Assembly (NCBI GenBank): GCA_026745465.1
Contig: JACYXH010000216.1
Coordinates: forward strand, 2,993,501-3,057,500
DNA from: Lota lota
Taxonomy: Eukaryota; Chordata; Actinopteri; Gadiformes; Lotidae
Reading direction: 5' to 3'
DNA: 64,000 bases
Positions 26,020 through 39,000 of this stretch are shown here, in pieces. How positions within the stretch are numbered: position 1 is the first letter of the stretch; the number at the start of each line of letters is the position of its first letter. The notes under the pieces are model-generated. The model made no database searches. It saw only the letters and a list, made by a program, of their open reading frames with translations, and was not told where the DNA came from. Made by a program: the position numbers and the translations under genes.

Positions 26020-28575
26020 TCCAAAAACGCAGGTCCAAAGAGCAGTGATGTGCCTAGGTGAGCATATGACAGTTGCTATTGTGTTGCTGTCTAGCGCTGG
26101 GTACTTTATAACGGGCCTTGCAGACCCCTCGTAGTCTCGGTGCATTGTGGGCTTGTCAATGCACCCCCGACGGCCTGCCTTGGCGAGCCAGACGTGGCCT
26201 TTAGGGCGCTGATACCCCGCTGGTCCTGCCTCTGAGCTGATGCAGGTGGGGGAAATAAAACTGCAAAAGCCTGGTCTGGTTTATCCTGGGATGTCACGCT
26301 TGGCCTTTTGACATTGTGCCACTATATTTCCCACTGTCATTAGTCACCCGCGCATCCTGATGCATTTCCTGCGTCTTGCAAGTGGCGTGATCTTTCCTCA
26401 CGTGGCGACCCTGGAAATCAATATTAAAATGTCAGCTGCCGCTCCTGTGTGCATGTTCACGTGTGTGTGTGTGTGTGCATGTTCACGTGTGTGTGTGTGT
26501 GCTGCGTGTTTGCCTTTTGTGATGTAAGCCATGTGAGATGAAGGTAATTTTAATTAGATGTTCATAATTAAACAAAAGAGGCAGGATTCGGGAGTCAGAG
26601 CAACCACCAGCTCTCTCTCTCGTTATCCTCGACTGTTCTCCATATATCTACAACCACTGAGTTTGTGAGCATTGGCAGTATAGTATTATGAGCACAATGC
26701 ACACCTGCTGTGGTGGGCTTATTTGTTTGCGGTTGCATGACATCATTGAGCCTGTGTTCGTGTACGTTGTATATGATTTTGAACCCAGTTCTTCTTGGCT
26801 CGCATTGTTTGTTGCCATTAAGATGTCCTTCAGCTGTCAGGATTGGTGCTTATAACGTAACAATGAATCCAATTATTAAAAATCAATTCAATATGTGCGC
26901 ATCGTCCATTGGGATCAACTGCACTGTAGAAGTGTTAAGAATACAATAAAACTTTGAGTAGATTTGGATGTTCTTCCGTTGATTCAGTTAGTGCTGCCAG
27001 CAATATGGAAACCAACTCAAATCAAATTCTTGCTCATTTCACCTCTCCATTTCTGCTGTTGGGTGCGTGCATGTTACTAATAATGGCCTGTGTTCCTTCA
27101 TTCCGCACATGACTGGCCATGGCAGCGCCCAAAAGACATAGCTGCTCATTCCTCTTCATGTCCTCTTTTGGCAGAGTGCTAGACGGCGGGGGAGTAGTCG
27201 AAACTGTCACATGAAAAGAAACAGAACAGAGTTTTTGGGTTTTCTTCTGCTTTCTTTTCAGCCAAGCAATAGCCAAGCCCTAACCAGTCAAATAGAAGCC
27301 CTGAATGGGAGTCAAGTCGTTAGGATCTCAGAAGTCAAGTAGCGGGCTATTACGTTCATGAAGTACATATTAACAGGGGGATTATGGGCTTAAAACGAGG
27401 CTCATTTTCTCACACGCTTACAGTACAGTACTTACATTATGCAGTAACCCTCGGTCAAGGTTTCCCTTTGGTTTACCAAGGCCAGGGTGTCACTGCCTTA
27501 TCAATTATTTGAATGTTATGCCTGTATTATCGGCCCAGCACTGATTGAGCTCAAGGTATTACAGAATATGTATTGGCTTAGTAGTGAAGCAAGAAAAAAC
27601 TGACCACAACTCCCTCTAGCATTGCGTTGTATATAACAATGAGTATGTTAAGTGGCTGTAACTCCACTCGTATCAATATTGATCCAATGCTGACATGTTA
27701 CGACTGCCGTGTGATCTTCAACCCTCTCCAGGAAGAGTGTAGAAGTGACATTGCATGTTTTCATGGTACAATAAATCTCACAGACAGATTGAAGAGGAAA
27801 GGGAAGCCTTTTTAGCATCAAACTCAACAAGAGCAAGTCCCTCTAGTCAGTTTGGTTGTCATGGCAACTTATTAGACATTGAGATATTCAGAAGGGAAGC
27901 GATGCACACATTGTCCTATGTTTTCTTTGCAGAAATTGCATGGAAGTGTGCTTAAGAATCCTAACCTCGCAGGCGGGAGTCAGGTTCAAAGGATTGTTTG
28001 CATGTGTCTGTATACATGCCGGGTCGCTAGGGAGCTATACGTTTGCATTCAACAGTGATCTATGCTACATTTTTATGCCTGTTTATTTAATGCCAGAGCT
28101 GAGACAGAGCTTGCCAAACACAGTCTTGCCTTTACGGATAGGAATGTAAATATCCAGGACTAGCTGTTTCTACATTACAAACGCTAGCATTTGGGTTCTT
28201 CCACCACTTGTACAACACAGAACAAACATGCACAGGCAGCCAGATGGTGGCCTATCTAATACATCCATGCCATAGGGCACACATTGGCATAATGTAATGA
28301 TACACTGACAGTATGTGTTAAACACTGACAAAGTAGGTGAGGGTGTAATGCAAATGTAGAGTGTTTCTGCTGATTGATTACAACATGACTGAAGATAAAT
28401 ATAGCGTTTCTTTATTCACAGCTAAAATGGCATTTTCTGGGGAACCTTTTTTTTTTTACTGTTCATATTTATTTCCAGTTCAGACAATACTATAGATGAG
28501 CCATTTTGATTGGGAACCAACACACATCCACACAACCAACACACTCATATTGTGATTATCATGGAGAGAGATGCC
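26020..28575. other. Gene-free stretch
   Basis: No gene recognised. A duplicated (GT)n block lies at about 26457-26505. The segment 26525-26580 has clustered homeodomain-type cores (TAATTAGATG, CATAATTAAAC), which makes it a candidate conserved element by composition only. Near 27960-27990 a GAGTCAGGTTCAAAGG stretch resembles a B box, too weak to call a tRNA or SINE. Confidence 0.4.
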
Positions 28576-28672
28576 ATTAATGAGCAAGTAGGGCTTACAT
28601 GCTCATTAATAGCAAAGTAGGAGTTTACTTGCTCATTAATGACGAAATAGGAGTTTACTTGTTCCTTAATGA
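28576..28672 (+). repeat. Short degenerate tandem repeat with inverted arms
   Basis: About three units around GCTCATTAATGA spaced 30 bp apart (28601, 28631, 28661). ATTAATGAGCA (28576-28586) and TGCTCATTAAT (28600-28610) can form an 11-bp stem. Confidence 0.6.
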
Positions 28673-28679
28673 CATGAAT

Positions 28680-28730
28680 CTAAATTCAAGTCGCTTTGGA
28701 TAAATAAATGCTTCAGCTAAATAGTATAGT
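28680..28730 (-). mobile_element. Relic of a fish interspersed repeat tail
   Basis: AAGTCGCTTTGGATAAATAA and then TGCTTCAGCTAAATAG are a diverged form of the fish motif GTCGCTTTGGATAAAAGCG plus TCTGCTAAATGA found at ends of common repeats. Only the tail is visible; the parent family and the strand are uncertain. Confidence 0.35.
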
Positions 28731-30287
28731 AAACAGAAGCCATAGGTAGTTAGGTAAACACACCCCACCGATACCAACACTAAACCTAGCTGGTAACCTA
28801 TGGAAATATAACGAGAACTATAGATCTTCCTCACAATTCGGCTTCCCATGTTATCTCACTTTGGACAGCTGGCTTTCGGCAGTCCGGTTTCCATGGAAAC
28901 ATGGTCTGTTGCTGACAGAGAAAAGAAAGATAACAAAACTGGTTTATCACAAAGGGAATCTTAGAGGGAAATTGTGAATAATATGTCATCCATTTGTACA
29001 ATACATTTTGATTATAGGGCATAGTTAATAATTTAAATCCCAGCCATGTAACCAAAATATGTATTAAAAATGGACAATGAAATGGTGAATTTTTACAAAT
29101 GGTTTAGCAACAGTGCACTTGGTATAACCCTAGTTAAAAACCAAAATATTAGATTGATTTATTTGTCCAAGGTACATGTTTGGCCATTGTCTAATCGCTT
29201 CAATGTGTTTTGGACAACAAAGAGTAGATCCCATATTCATTAGCCACAACAAGGCAGATTGGTGCGTTGTTATAAAATAGAAATATCCAAAACTGCTTTT
29301 TACGACGAAGAAGGTGGGGGCTGGCACACATGGTTAATATTTCCCCTTCTCTTTGAACCACCACATTTTCTCCTCTTTTTCCATCTCCTTCTGGGTTTTT
29401 TGGTGGGAGGTAGGAGTGAGTCCTAATGAAAATTTGCTTTTTGGTTAAAAATGTCTAAATCACCATTGGCACAGACACCAGCCATGTCATGGGAAGGTTT
29501 ATTGGAACAGGAAAATGAGAAAAGCCAATCTTTCCAAATACCTTTCTCTCGCTTCTCTGCCTAAAGGATAAAACCAACAAAATGATTGCTGCCATTCCTT
29601 GTGAACCAACTAGAGGCGTCAATGTTTTTATTGTGTGTAAGTATGAGATATGTCTTTCATATTGTACATACGCATCACATCTTTGTTATTGAAGCAGACT
29701 CTCTCCAAAGAGCTCCACACAGTTCCTGGCGTTTAATTAATTAATCAACTCTTAAATCAATGAAGTCTAATAGTTCATTTCTATTGATCCAAATAACCTA
29801 AATCAAGTAAGAAATAACTTATTTTTGATGTATCATCCGTATACGATGGAACGTTTAAAGAGCTTCCCTCAACCCAACACCACCCCTCACACTCCCCAAA
29901 ATATGGTACATTCCTCTGAAAACCGCTCCATAAATGGAAGTATAAATACGCCCGGTTTGTTTACACTTCAGAGGAGACAGCTGACCAAACTATCCTTTGT
30001 ATCCTTTGTTTTGTCACAATGTCACCTTTCAGGGTTAACATGATTGTGAAGGTTTACATGCATGTGTACTAGCCTATGTTATTGATAAATGGATGTGTGA
30101 CACATGCATGTATGCCAATTCATCCTGGCCACCAGCTCTGTGCCTGTGGCTATTTGCAGACTAATTGATGTTTAAAAAGCAGAAGCATCCATTTCCAAGA
30201 ATAGATCTTCCCTCCATCCAGCCCTCTCACCCTGAATTCTGTGTCATTAGTCCAATATAGCAAGTCTGACTCTTGGTGTGATCGTGT
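28731..30287. other. Gene-free stretch
   Basis: AT-rich sequence with no gene or structured element that I can support. Confidence 0.5.
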
Positions 30288-30568
30288 CTAGGGCTGTACA
30301 TAAATGTCAACAATTATAATTGTGATTATTTCCCCCTTTGATTACAATTATTCATTGCGATTAACAGGTTATCGATTAAGTTCATATTCTGTGGCGCCTA
30401 CTGTATATAAAAAAAACAATTACATAAAGCAATGGCTAGTTCACATTTATTTCACATTTAGTGTTTTTATTTAGACTTTTTATAGATGAATGGTACCTTT
30501 CACGATTAGCTAATTGCAGATGCCAAAATCTTGATTGGATTAATATGTAATTAATTGTACAGCCCTAG
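30288..30568. mobile_element. hAT-type MITE (281 bp) with 12-bp terminal inverted repeats
   Basis: The left end CTAGGGCTGTAC (30288-30299) and right end GTACAGCCCTAG (30557-30568) are perfect inverted repeats. The interior is AT-rich with CGATTAA-type motifs (GCGATTAACAGG, TTATCGATTAAG), typical of fish MITEs in the hAT group. No clear 8-bp target duplication could be read. Non-coding. Confidence 0.7.
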
Positions 30569-31273
30569 ATCCCACAATGTATTTGAACACAGCAAATAAA
30601 CACATGGAGGAGTTACCAACAATGTGGTTCCACAACTTCAACATTGTTGATCCAACACCTCTATTCAACATTGTGGTTCCACAAACATAATATATAACTC
30701 TATATTTCAAACTATCTTATTCTGGTGATGTACGCTTAGCAGGACGGTCAAATGCGTCAAACAAATGGTGTACAATCAAATGCGAATCATAACGCCGAGC
30801 TCAAAGAAGTAATCCTTCATTCTTTGAGAAGTGCACACTAGCTCCCTCCTTTCTTTCTTCTTTGGCTGTTGTTGTTTTTTCCAAACCAAAAAAAGTGTGT
30901 TGGAGGGCAAAGGTAGTGGGGCTAATAACCGACCTCTCCTTCTGGTGCCCCAGGCTCTGTTCCACACATAGCCTCCCTCGCCACCCTCCCACGCCAGTCT
31001 CTATCCCCCCCCCCACATACCCCCCTCCACCTCTGCCAACCTCTGAGCTATCTGCCTTCCTTCTCCCGCCACCATCTGTGCCCCAAGTTCCAGTGCACAA
31101 AAATGGATCTTGCCAAATTACCTTGACTTGCAGAGACTGTCAAGCTGTGTGCGCGAAAGTTTGAAAGTGTGAGTATGTGCATGAGTAAATTAATGTGCTT
31201 TTTATGATTGCATGTGTGCAAGTGGGTGTATTAGTGTGCTTTGTATGTTTGTATGTGTGTGAGTGTGCATATT

Positions 31274-31275
<2 letters not shown>
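30569..31275. other. Gene-free stretch
   Basis: No gene. A pyrimidine-rich block with C runs lies at about 30955-31090. Confidence 0.5.
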
Positions 31276-31367
<92 letters not shown>

Positions 31368-31375
31368 TGTGTGTG
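31276..31375 (+). repeat. (GT)n microsatellite, about 100 bp
   Basis: GT run with a single TTT interruption near its 3' end, followed directly by GC-rich unique sequence. Confidence 0.97.
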
Positions 31376-31961
31376 GCTTGTGCGTCAGCCCCTGCCATGG
31401 CAACCCGGTTCCTCGGGTGACACCACACACAGACCTCTCGCGTTCCTCTTTAAACATTTTCTCTTTGTTAACTTCAAAGAGATGCCCCTTAAAACACAAA
31501 CACTACTAATTGCATTCTGTTTGTGGGATTCTAAGTAAAAGACGCACCACCTTACTAAGGTAGAATAAGCACACGTTTATGCAGATTTATATAAAAGCAA
31601 CGAACGGACCTGTTATCTCATTTGCACAAAGACGACAAGACCTTAGAATCTCTGGTTCACTCTACCTCAATGAATCGAAACAGTTAGACAATTAGATGTG
31701 GTTATGTACACTGCTACTTAAAATGATCTCATAGTACACTGTACTGGGGTAAGGACATGCTTTATTATACTGTTGATAGAATGTAGTAGAAGTCTGTCGC
31801 GTCCTATCTGGCGTCACTGGGTGGACAGATGCATCTCTGCTTGGTCAATCTGTCGAGACGTGATGTGTTGCATGCTTCAGAGGAAACGGATTCTTAGCTT
31901 GACATGGTTTAACGGATGCGTGTGTGCTGTCACCTACTGTTTGTCAACCACGCCTCAGTGT
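31376..31961. other. Gene-free stretch
   Basis: No gene or element recognised before the minisatellite block. Confidence 0.5.
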
Positions 31962-32105
31962 ACTAGTCTACTACTACTGCTACTATTACAACTAGTCTAC
32001 TGCTACTATTACAACTAGTCTACTACTACTGCTACTCCTACTATTACAACTAGTCTACTACTACTGCTACTCCTACTATTACAACTAGTCTACTACTACT
32101 GCTAC
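31962..32105 (+). repeat. 35-bp minisatellite, about 4-5 copies
   Basis: Units begin ACTAGTCTACTACTACTGCT and end in CTATTACA. Units vary between 23 and 35 bp through loss of CTACTA steps. Confidence 0.85.
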
Positions 32106-32121
32106 TTCTGGTTATCAACGT

Positions 32122-33546
32122 TGCTTATTAAGGTAATTGCTAGTGAAGGTGCTTATTAAGGTCACTGCTAGTGAAGGTGCTTATTAAGGTCACTGCTAGT
32201 GAAGGTGCTTATTAAGGTCACTGCTAGTGAAGGTGCTTATTAAGGTCACTGCTAGTGAAGGTGCTTATTAAGGTCACTGCTAGTGAAGGTGCTTATTAAG
32301 GTCACTGCTAGTGAAGGTGCTTATTAAGGGTACTGCTAGTGAAGGTGCTTATTAAGGTCAATGCTAGTGAAGGTGCTTATTAAGGGTACTGCTAGTGAAG
32401 GTGCTTATTAAGGTCACTGCTAGTGAAGGTGCTTATTAAGGTTATTGCTAGTGAAGGTGCTTATTAAGGTTACTGCTAGTGAAGGTGCTTATTAAGGTTA
32501 CTGCTAGTGAAGGTGCTTATTAAGGTCACTGCTAGTGAAGGTGCTTATTAAGGTCACTGCTAGTGAAGGCGCTTATTAAGGTCACTGCTAGTGAAGGTGC
32601 TTATTAAGGTTATTGCTAGTGAAGGTGCTTATTAAGGTTACTGCTAGTGAAGGTGCTTATTAAGGTCACTGCTAGTGAAGGTGCTTATTAAGGTCACTGC
32701 TAGTGAAGGTGCTTATTAAGGTCACTGCTAGTGAAGGTGCTTATTAAGGTTACTGCTAGTGAAGGTGCTTATTAAGGTCACTGCTAGTGAAGGTGCTTAT
32801 TAAGGTCACTGCTAGTGAAGGTGCTTATTAAGGTAATTGCTAGTGAAGGTGCTTATTAAGGTCACTGCTAGTGAAGGTGCTTATTAAGGTCACTGCTAGT
32901 GAAGGTGCTTATTAAGGTCACTGCTAGTGAAGGTGCTTATTAAGGTTACTGCTAGTGAAGGTGCTTATTAAGGGTACTGCTAGTGAAGGTGCTTATTAAG
33001 GTCACTGCTAGTGAAGGTGCTTATTAAGGTTACTGCTAGTGAAGGTGCTTATTAAGGGTACTGCTAGTGAAGGTGCTTATTAAGGTCAATGCTAGTGAAG
33101 GTGCTTATTAAGGGTACTGCAAGTGAAGGTGCTTATTAAGGTCACTGCTAGTGAAGGTGCTTATTAAGGTTATTGCTAGTGAAGGTGCTTATTAAGGTTA
33201 CTGCTAGTGAAGGTGCTTATTAAGGTTACTGCTAGTGAAGGTGCTTATTAAGGTCACTGCTAGTGAAGGTGCTTATTAAGGTCACTGCTAGTGACGGTGC
33301 TTATTAAGGTCACTGCTAGTGAAGGTGCTTATTAAGGTTACTGCTAGTGAAGGTGCTTATCAAGGTTATTGCTAGTGAAGGTGCTTATTAAGGTCACTGC
33401 TAGTGAAGGTGCTTATTAAGGTCACTGCTAGTGAAGGTGCTTATTAAGGTCACTGCTAGTGAAGGTGCTTATTAAGGTCACTGCTAGTGAAGATGCTTAT
33501 CAAGGTTACTGCTAGTGAAGGTTCTTAGGTTACTGCAAGTAACGGT
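32122..33546 (+). repeat. 28-bp minisatellite, about 51 copies
   Basis: The unit is TGCTTATTAAGGTCACTGCT plus AGTGAAGG. Variants sit at one place only: GTCACT, GTTACT, GGGTACT, GTTATT, GTAATT, GTCAAT. The variant order repeats: a block starting with AAGGG at 32326 is matched by one at 33054, 728 bp (26 units) away. The units contain stops in all frames, so it is non-coding. Confidence 0.96.
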
Positions 33547-34810
33547 GCCTTTCTGTATCACATTAGACATGTCATAAGCTATTGTGCTCCCATGGCAGAC
33601 GATTGTTTTCCCGTTTTAATTATATCCACGTTTAGTGTTAATATAGAGGCCTGTGGATGCATTCCACTCCCCCCCCCCCCACCCTTAGATTATTCATGTT
33701 ATGTAATCATTTTCATCTCAGTCCAGTTCCTCATTTATGCTACCTGAGTTACATGGATTGATCCCTTATGAACGACAGATGTAATTCACTCTTCGCCGCA
33801 GGCAACGGCAAACGCTACCATTACCGTCATTGTTGATGAAGTGAGACCAGTACAGAGCAAACATTGTCACTGTTGAGGAAGACCAATACAGAACAAACAC
33901 GCTGCTCATATATTAAACTTATCTCACTCAGTTCACCTTATCGCAGGTAACAACCAGAAGGAGCCATGGTTACCATAGAAATCATAAAACCTCAACCAGG
34001 AGAAGAGCGATAACAGTTGGCAGTTCATAAACACACTGTCTAGCTTGGTTCATTCTAATACATTTTCCACAAAGGCTTATCCTGAATTCTGTGAAATGTG
34101 TTCATTTGCTGGACCGAAGCACTATTGCATTATCGCTTCTAGCAAGTAGACATATGTAGTGGTCAGAAAGGCTAGAAGATGCCGTGTAGTTCAATGTCTG
34201 GATGTTCGCCTACGCATTGACTCCCTTTCTCAATCGCTTAGCTTTATGAGTGCTGCTAAATGCAGGGTTGTGTTCCTCCTACTGGGGGTGGTTCTGTATT
34301 ACTGTATTAGTAAGAAGGGCATATACTATTGTGTAGGGACATTTTGTCTATGGGTTTGTATGAGCGGGGATTTGTTTTATTCTAAATAAAGAGTGGGGTA
34401 GGATGGTGTAGTGCTTAGGCTGTTGAGCTCCCAGCCTGTCCACAGCCTACCTGTAGAGCACAATGCCTAACCTGGACCTTAAAGTGGTGATCTCCAAAGA
34501 GTTTAATTTAAATAAATGTCTGATTAGTCACTATCTATCACCGAATGAGATAACACAAGGGGAATTGAGCCTATGACCAACATATGAAAGCCCTTTCGTT
34601 TGAGGTATTATGAATGCTACGAACTGGGTGTCGGTGGTGATTTTCCCGTCATACATTCAAATCACAAGCAACACAGTAAGTGACGCGTTTGCCATCGCCC
34701 AGCAGGAGCTACCGCAACAGACTCGCTCTTCGACTCGTGTGTGTATCCGCGTACAGTTTCTTTCCAATAGGTTCCGCCAAAGAGAACGAAACAGACATCT
34801 TTGTGATTGC
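33547..34810. other. Gene-free stretch, probably including old interspersed repeats
   Basis: No gene. A C run of 12 lies near 33669-33680. At about 34400-34450, GGTGTAGTGCTTAGGCTGTT resembles the A-box half of a tRNA-derived SINE. The block 34490-34760 looks repeat-like (AAATGTCTGATTAGTCACTA), but its family is not known to me. Confidence 0.4.
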
Positions 34811-35110
34811 CACTTGAATGTTCCTTAATGACATAAGTGTCTGTGTTCACTTTCCAACCACTACCTGCTTCTTAATGACATGTATCTGTGTTACCTTTCT
34901 TATCACTACCTTCTTCTTAATGACATGTGTCTGCGTTACCTTTCTAATCACTACCTGCTCATCAATAACATGTCTCTGTGTTTATTTTCTAACCACTACC
35001 TGCTTCTTAATTACATGTATCTGTTACCTTTCTAAACACTACCTGCTCATCAATGACATGTGTCTGTGTTTACTTTCCAACCACTACCTGCTCCTTAATG
35101 ACATGTATCT
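34811..35110 (+). repeat. 45-bp minisatellite, about 7 copies, diverged
   Basis: Units of the form CTTAATGACATGTATCTGTG plus TTACCTTTCTAATCACTACCTGCTT recur at 34871, 34916, 34961, 35006 and 35048 (this last unit 42 bp), and 35093. Because 45 is divisible by three, one frame stays open for 101 codons; it shows no sign of being a gene. Confidence 0.85.
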
Positions 35111-35586
35111 GAATTCACTGTAAGTAAACAGGAGTACCTAATTGAATGCTCAATAGCAATCATTTATCAGTTAATATCATGGTCCCAGGTTTGTGCTTGT
35201 CTATTTCAGGAATGCTAGGGCTATCTGTAAGAAACCCAGCTGTGCTAGATTCACGTTAGTGAACAGTGGCACATATAATTGATAATAAAAAATCCCTATA
35301 ACATTACTATTCCATCTCTGTAAACGTCGGGCACTCGGTTAACCACGTTATCGTTCTGACGGATGAGCTCCTCAGCCGCGGTGAAGAAGTATCAATACAC
35401 AGCCCTCAGTGGTGAATATAGATCAGGCTGAGGCGCAAGTAGAGAGCCCCCACACAAAAAGTCTGACCTATCATGTCCTGACACTCACAACGCTGAGATC
35501 AAAGGCCAGCTCATCAGTCTCTAGCTCCCATGTCCTCCCAAGAGCCCCTTATGGGTCCTCTTCCTTATTTGGTTCATCAATGACTC

Positions 35587-35624
<38 letters not shown>

Positions 35625-35884
35625 GAAACACACAGACCCACCAACCCCCATCCGGTTGATATAATTTGGTCTCCTCAATGTGGCGGAGAGGCTGCTTAAC
35701 CACTAATCATAATCACGTTGAATTGCTGTTCCTCAAATTGTCAATAATAACAAAAAAAAGAAGTGACACGGCATCTCATCTGGAATGTAATGGATAGCCT
35801 GTCTGCAGAACCACTTCACCTCCTGGAGAGATGTCACCATCTCCACCCACTGCCTCCCTCACTGGTGCAGCTCAACCTGCTAAC
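35111..35884. other. Gene-free stretch
   Basis: No gene. A (CA)n lies at 35586-35615. Confidence 0.5.
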
Positions 35885-36030
35885 TCGCTGACAACAGGGG
35901 TGGTACGACTCGTAGCGTCACAGGTTTGTTTCCGACCTGCGGTCCCATGCGGCATCTCATTCCTACTTTCCTGGCTCTCTCCACTCTCCTGTCCATAAAG
36001 GCATAAAAAGCCCATATAACATATACAAAA
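35885..36030 (+). mobile_element. tRNA-derived SINE, 3' part
   Basis: It has a B-box-like GGTTTGTTTCCGACC at about 35921-35935. Then comes the fish SINE body GCGGCATCTCATTCCTACTT, TCTCTCC, CTGTCCATAAAGGCATAAAA and AGCCC. The A-box part is degraded. No long poly-A; old insertion. Confidence 0.65.
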
Positions 36031-39000
36031 ATCTGAAATCTGTCTTCAAATTGTAGTGCTGCAAATGCTTTATTGTAATAAAGAGACATTTAACTGCCAT
36101 CATCTAATGCAATGTACCTATTTAAAAGTAATATTACATATGTAAATAGGAAGATGTCATTTTGACATTATCATAGAAAACCCGTTTTTGCCTGACACCA
36201 TTGATACACCTATTTGGCAACCAATTAATATATCTAGTGAAAGTGCATGCTGGAATGAATAATGTCAGTCAGACACAGGCTGATTCATCCTCTGTTGCGT
36301 TTCCTATTTGTGGTGGGTGCGGTGGGCTCTGTGCTCCGATCAGCAGCAGATTTAGAAGGTCATATCTTCAAGTAGAAGATCTATGGCTCCGTTCAAGCGG
36401 CACATTGGGTTGGTGGGCTGTGAATCACCAGGAGAACCACGGGCCAGATGTCCAGGTGTGTTACGTTTGACTCATCACAAGAGCCCTTCCCTTGCCCCGG
36501 AAGATTTTCATTGTAATGTTTCTATTAAACATCTGCTGTGCACCTGCCAAAAGCAGTTTGTGATTGTCACAAACCCAGCTAATGAAAGTGACAAAATAGG
36601 GCAGCACGAACAGAAGACAAAAGTGAAAAGTTACGTGTTTTTCCTTTTCTAAACCGCCGAACGAAACACAGGGAAGGCTGTCAGTAATGAAGGAATGTGT
36701 TGGTGAGCGGAGTGTACAGTGTGTCAGTGTGGAAAGACCAGCTAACAGTGAGACTGGCTAGCGGAATCCTGGAAAACAGAAGAGAGAAACTAACGAACAA
36801 GATCTGAAATATTCTTTTCCAAGGTGAACCACATTAGCTGACAATAATGGCCCTTTCTGCCTTCTGGCTAACTCATCAGGACAGCAGAACAACAGACAGA
36901 TGGGGAGAAATCATCACATTAAACCATAAAACCAACTTGGCTTTTGGGTACATCCGGGGAAGATGTCTAGCAGTGATGTCTCTCATTTGGATGGTGTGGG
37001 TGAAAGGAATCCAGCCTGCTAAGGACTACTTGTCATGGGGTCATGGTTTGAGGCCTCTTTAGCCTAGTACACTAGCCTACAGCTAGTTAGATGCCTCAAA
37101 ATATATATTTGACTTCCTCTTAAGAATATTTTGCTTTTTGTCTGATATGGGCTTTTTATCTTGACAGTGCCTAAATAGACATGATCACCTCTATTTTCTA
37201 GGGAGAATTGGTTGTAAAACATACATTTCCTTTGATAGTACTTACTTTATCATTGTATTACCTGGAAATGATTCCTGTGTGAATAGGATTAGTCCAAAAT
37301 GCCACAAGGTGCTTATGTTAAACTGGTACACTCCGGGCTATTTCCTCTTTGGATGAAGTTGGGCTTCAGAGAACACAATGATGCATGAACTTCAGGATTG
37401 GCACTTTAAAAAGCAGGTCTGTGCTCGTTGTCTTGGAAACGCAGGGAAATTAACGTCAGGAGCGAATTGAGTGTATGTTTCTGGTTCTCCCATGAACCTC
37501 AGAGGAACAGTTCCGTATGTTATGGGTTTATTCCCAACATTTAGCTTCATGTCTTCAGCAGGGTGAAGAGGAAAATGTGGTAGTAATCAATCAATAGGTT
37601 TTTAACAAGAAAGGACACCTGAAAGCTATCCAACTATTCAAAAATAACGTGTAACAGCACGTAGTAGGTCTACACAATGGAGTACAAATTCAGTCATGTT
37701 TCATTAGTGGAAACCCCTGATGAAGAGCGTCTGTGGCAGTGAACTTTCATGTGACTCTGCAAACTAGGAGGATCGATCAGCTTGACGTTCAAGTTGTGTT
37801 AGCCCTCATCCATGCCAAAAATCGAATTGAGATGAATTCATCAGTGATAGAAAACCCATATATGCCTACAAATGTATTACAGCCAGAGCTATGTGGATCT
37901 TCTGGGAAGCCTTTGTTGTGTAGTAATTTCCTCTTTGGCTATTGCTATTTTGGTTTCCAAGTATCTATCCAGCAGCTATCTTAACAATTACTTTTGTCAA
38001 GGTCTTACCTTTACAAATGTAGTTTTTTAAGAACAATCTAACAACATCTGTTAAAATGTTTGCTTAAGCAAGTCACACCTTCTTAAATCTCTCCTCTTTG
38101 CTTAGGGGGTTGTTGCGTTCTGTTCCGCTGTAGAACTCGAATAATCAAGGTAACACTCCGTGACGCAACGCAATGCATCCTCTTATTTACAGTTGCTCAT
38201 TGGTTAGGCCTCATTCATTGCTGATCCCTTCCTTACCCGATGCACAATGTCATTTTTTTCAGTGCTGAAGAATAAGAGGAAGAGGAAGAAGAAGACAAAG
38301 AAGATCTATATTAGCCAGTGGCTCTGGAGTGAAATTGATTGTAGCAAAGAGAAACTCTGCTTTTTTTTTCTCAGTTAGTTATTCTGGGCCAAGTCAATAG
38401 TGATGACTTTAAACAGTAAGTAAGACACAGTTGCTCTTGAGAGGAAAAGCTATTAATCTTACATCATATGAAATACAATTATATATTCATTAATATTAAT
38501 ATCCCAGAATAAACTGTTGCAATTAACATACACTCATTTAGTCATACAAAGAAAAAAAGTGGACAATATTAATGTGGTTGTCTCGAGTGTGAGTGGCCTT
38601 GCCCTTGAGCAATGTTTGTTTTCATTTATTAATTTGTTTGATCAAAGATATCTTTCTCATAATCATCCCTTTCACAGATGGGAACAACATGTATTTTTCA
38701 ATGCCTGGACAAAAACAACCTTCAGAAAACAAAAAAATGTAAACACCCAGCATTGCCGTGTCCTGTCTGTTTGATTGACAGCTTTTGCGCCCACTGAGCT
38801 TCCATAGTATTCAAATGACAGGGTGCTGTGTACTTTGGACTTTGTTTACACACAGGCAAGGATGAATGGCAGTGATGTTCAAACGACTGCCCTGGTTAAT
38901 ATTTTCTAGATCTGTCCTTTGTTGTAACATGGACTGCCTTTCTCTTTGCGTACCAAAGGAGAACAAAACAGCCCTGTGTTTTGCCCTTGTGGCACATTTT

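Noticed and set aside
32122-33546. CRISPR-like regular repeat
   Set aside because: The 28-bp units are directly adjacent with no spacers, in a vertebrate genome. It is a minisatellite.
34818-35123. 101-codon frame with 15-residue repeats
   Set aside because: It is open because the minisatellite unit is 45 bp. Units have diverged without regard to codons.
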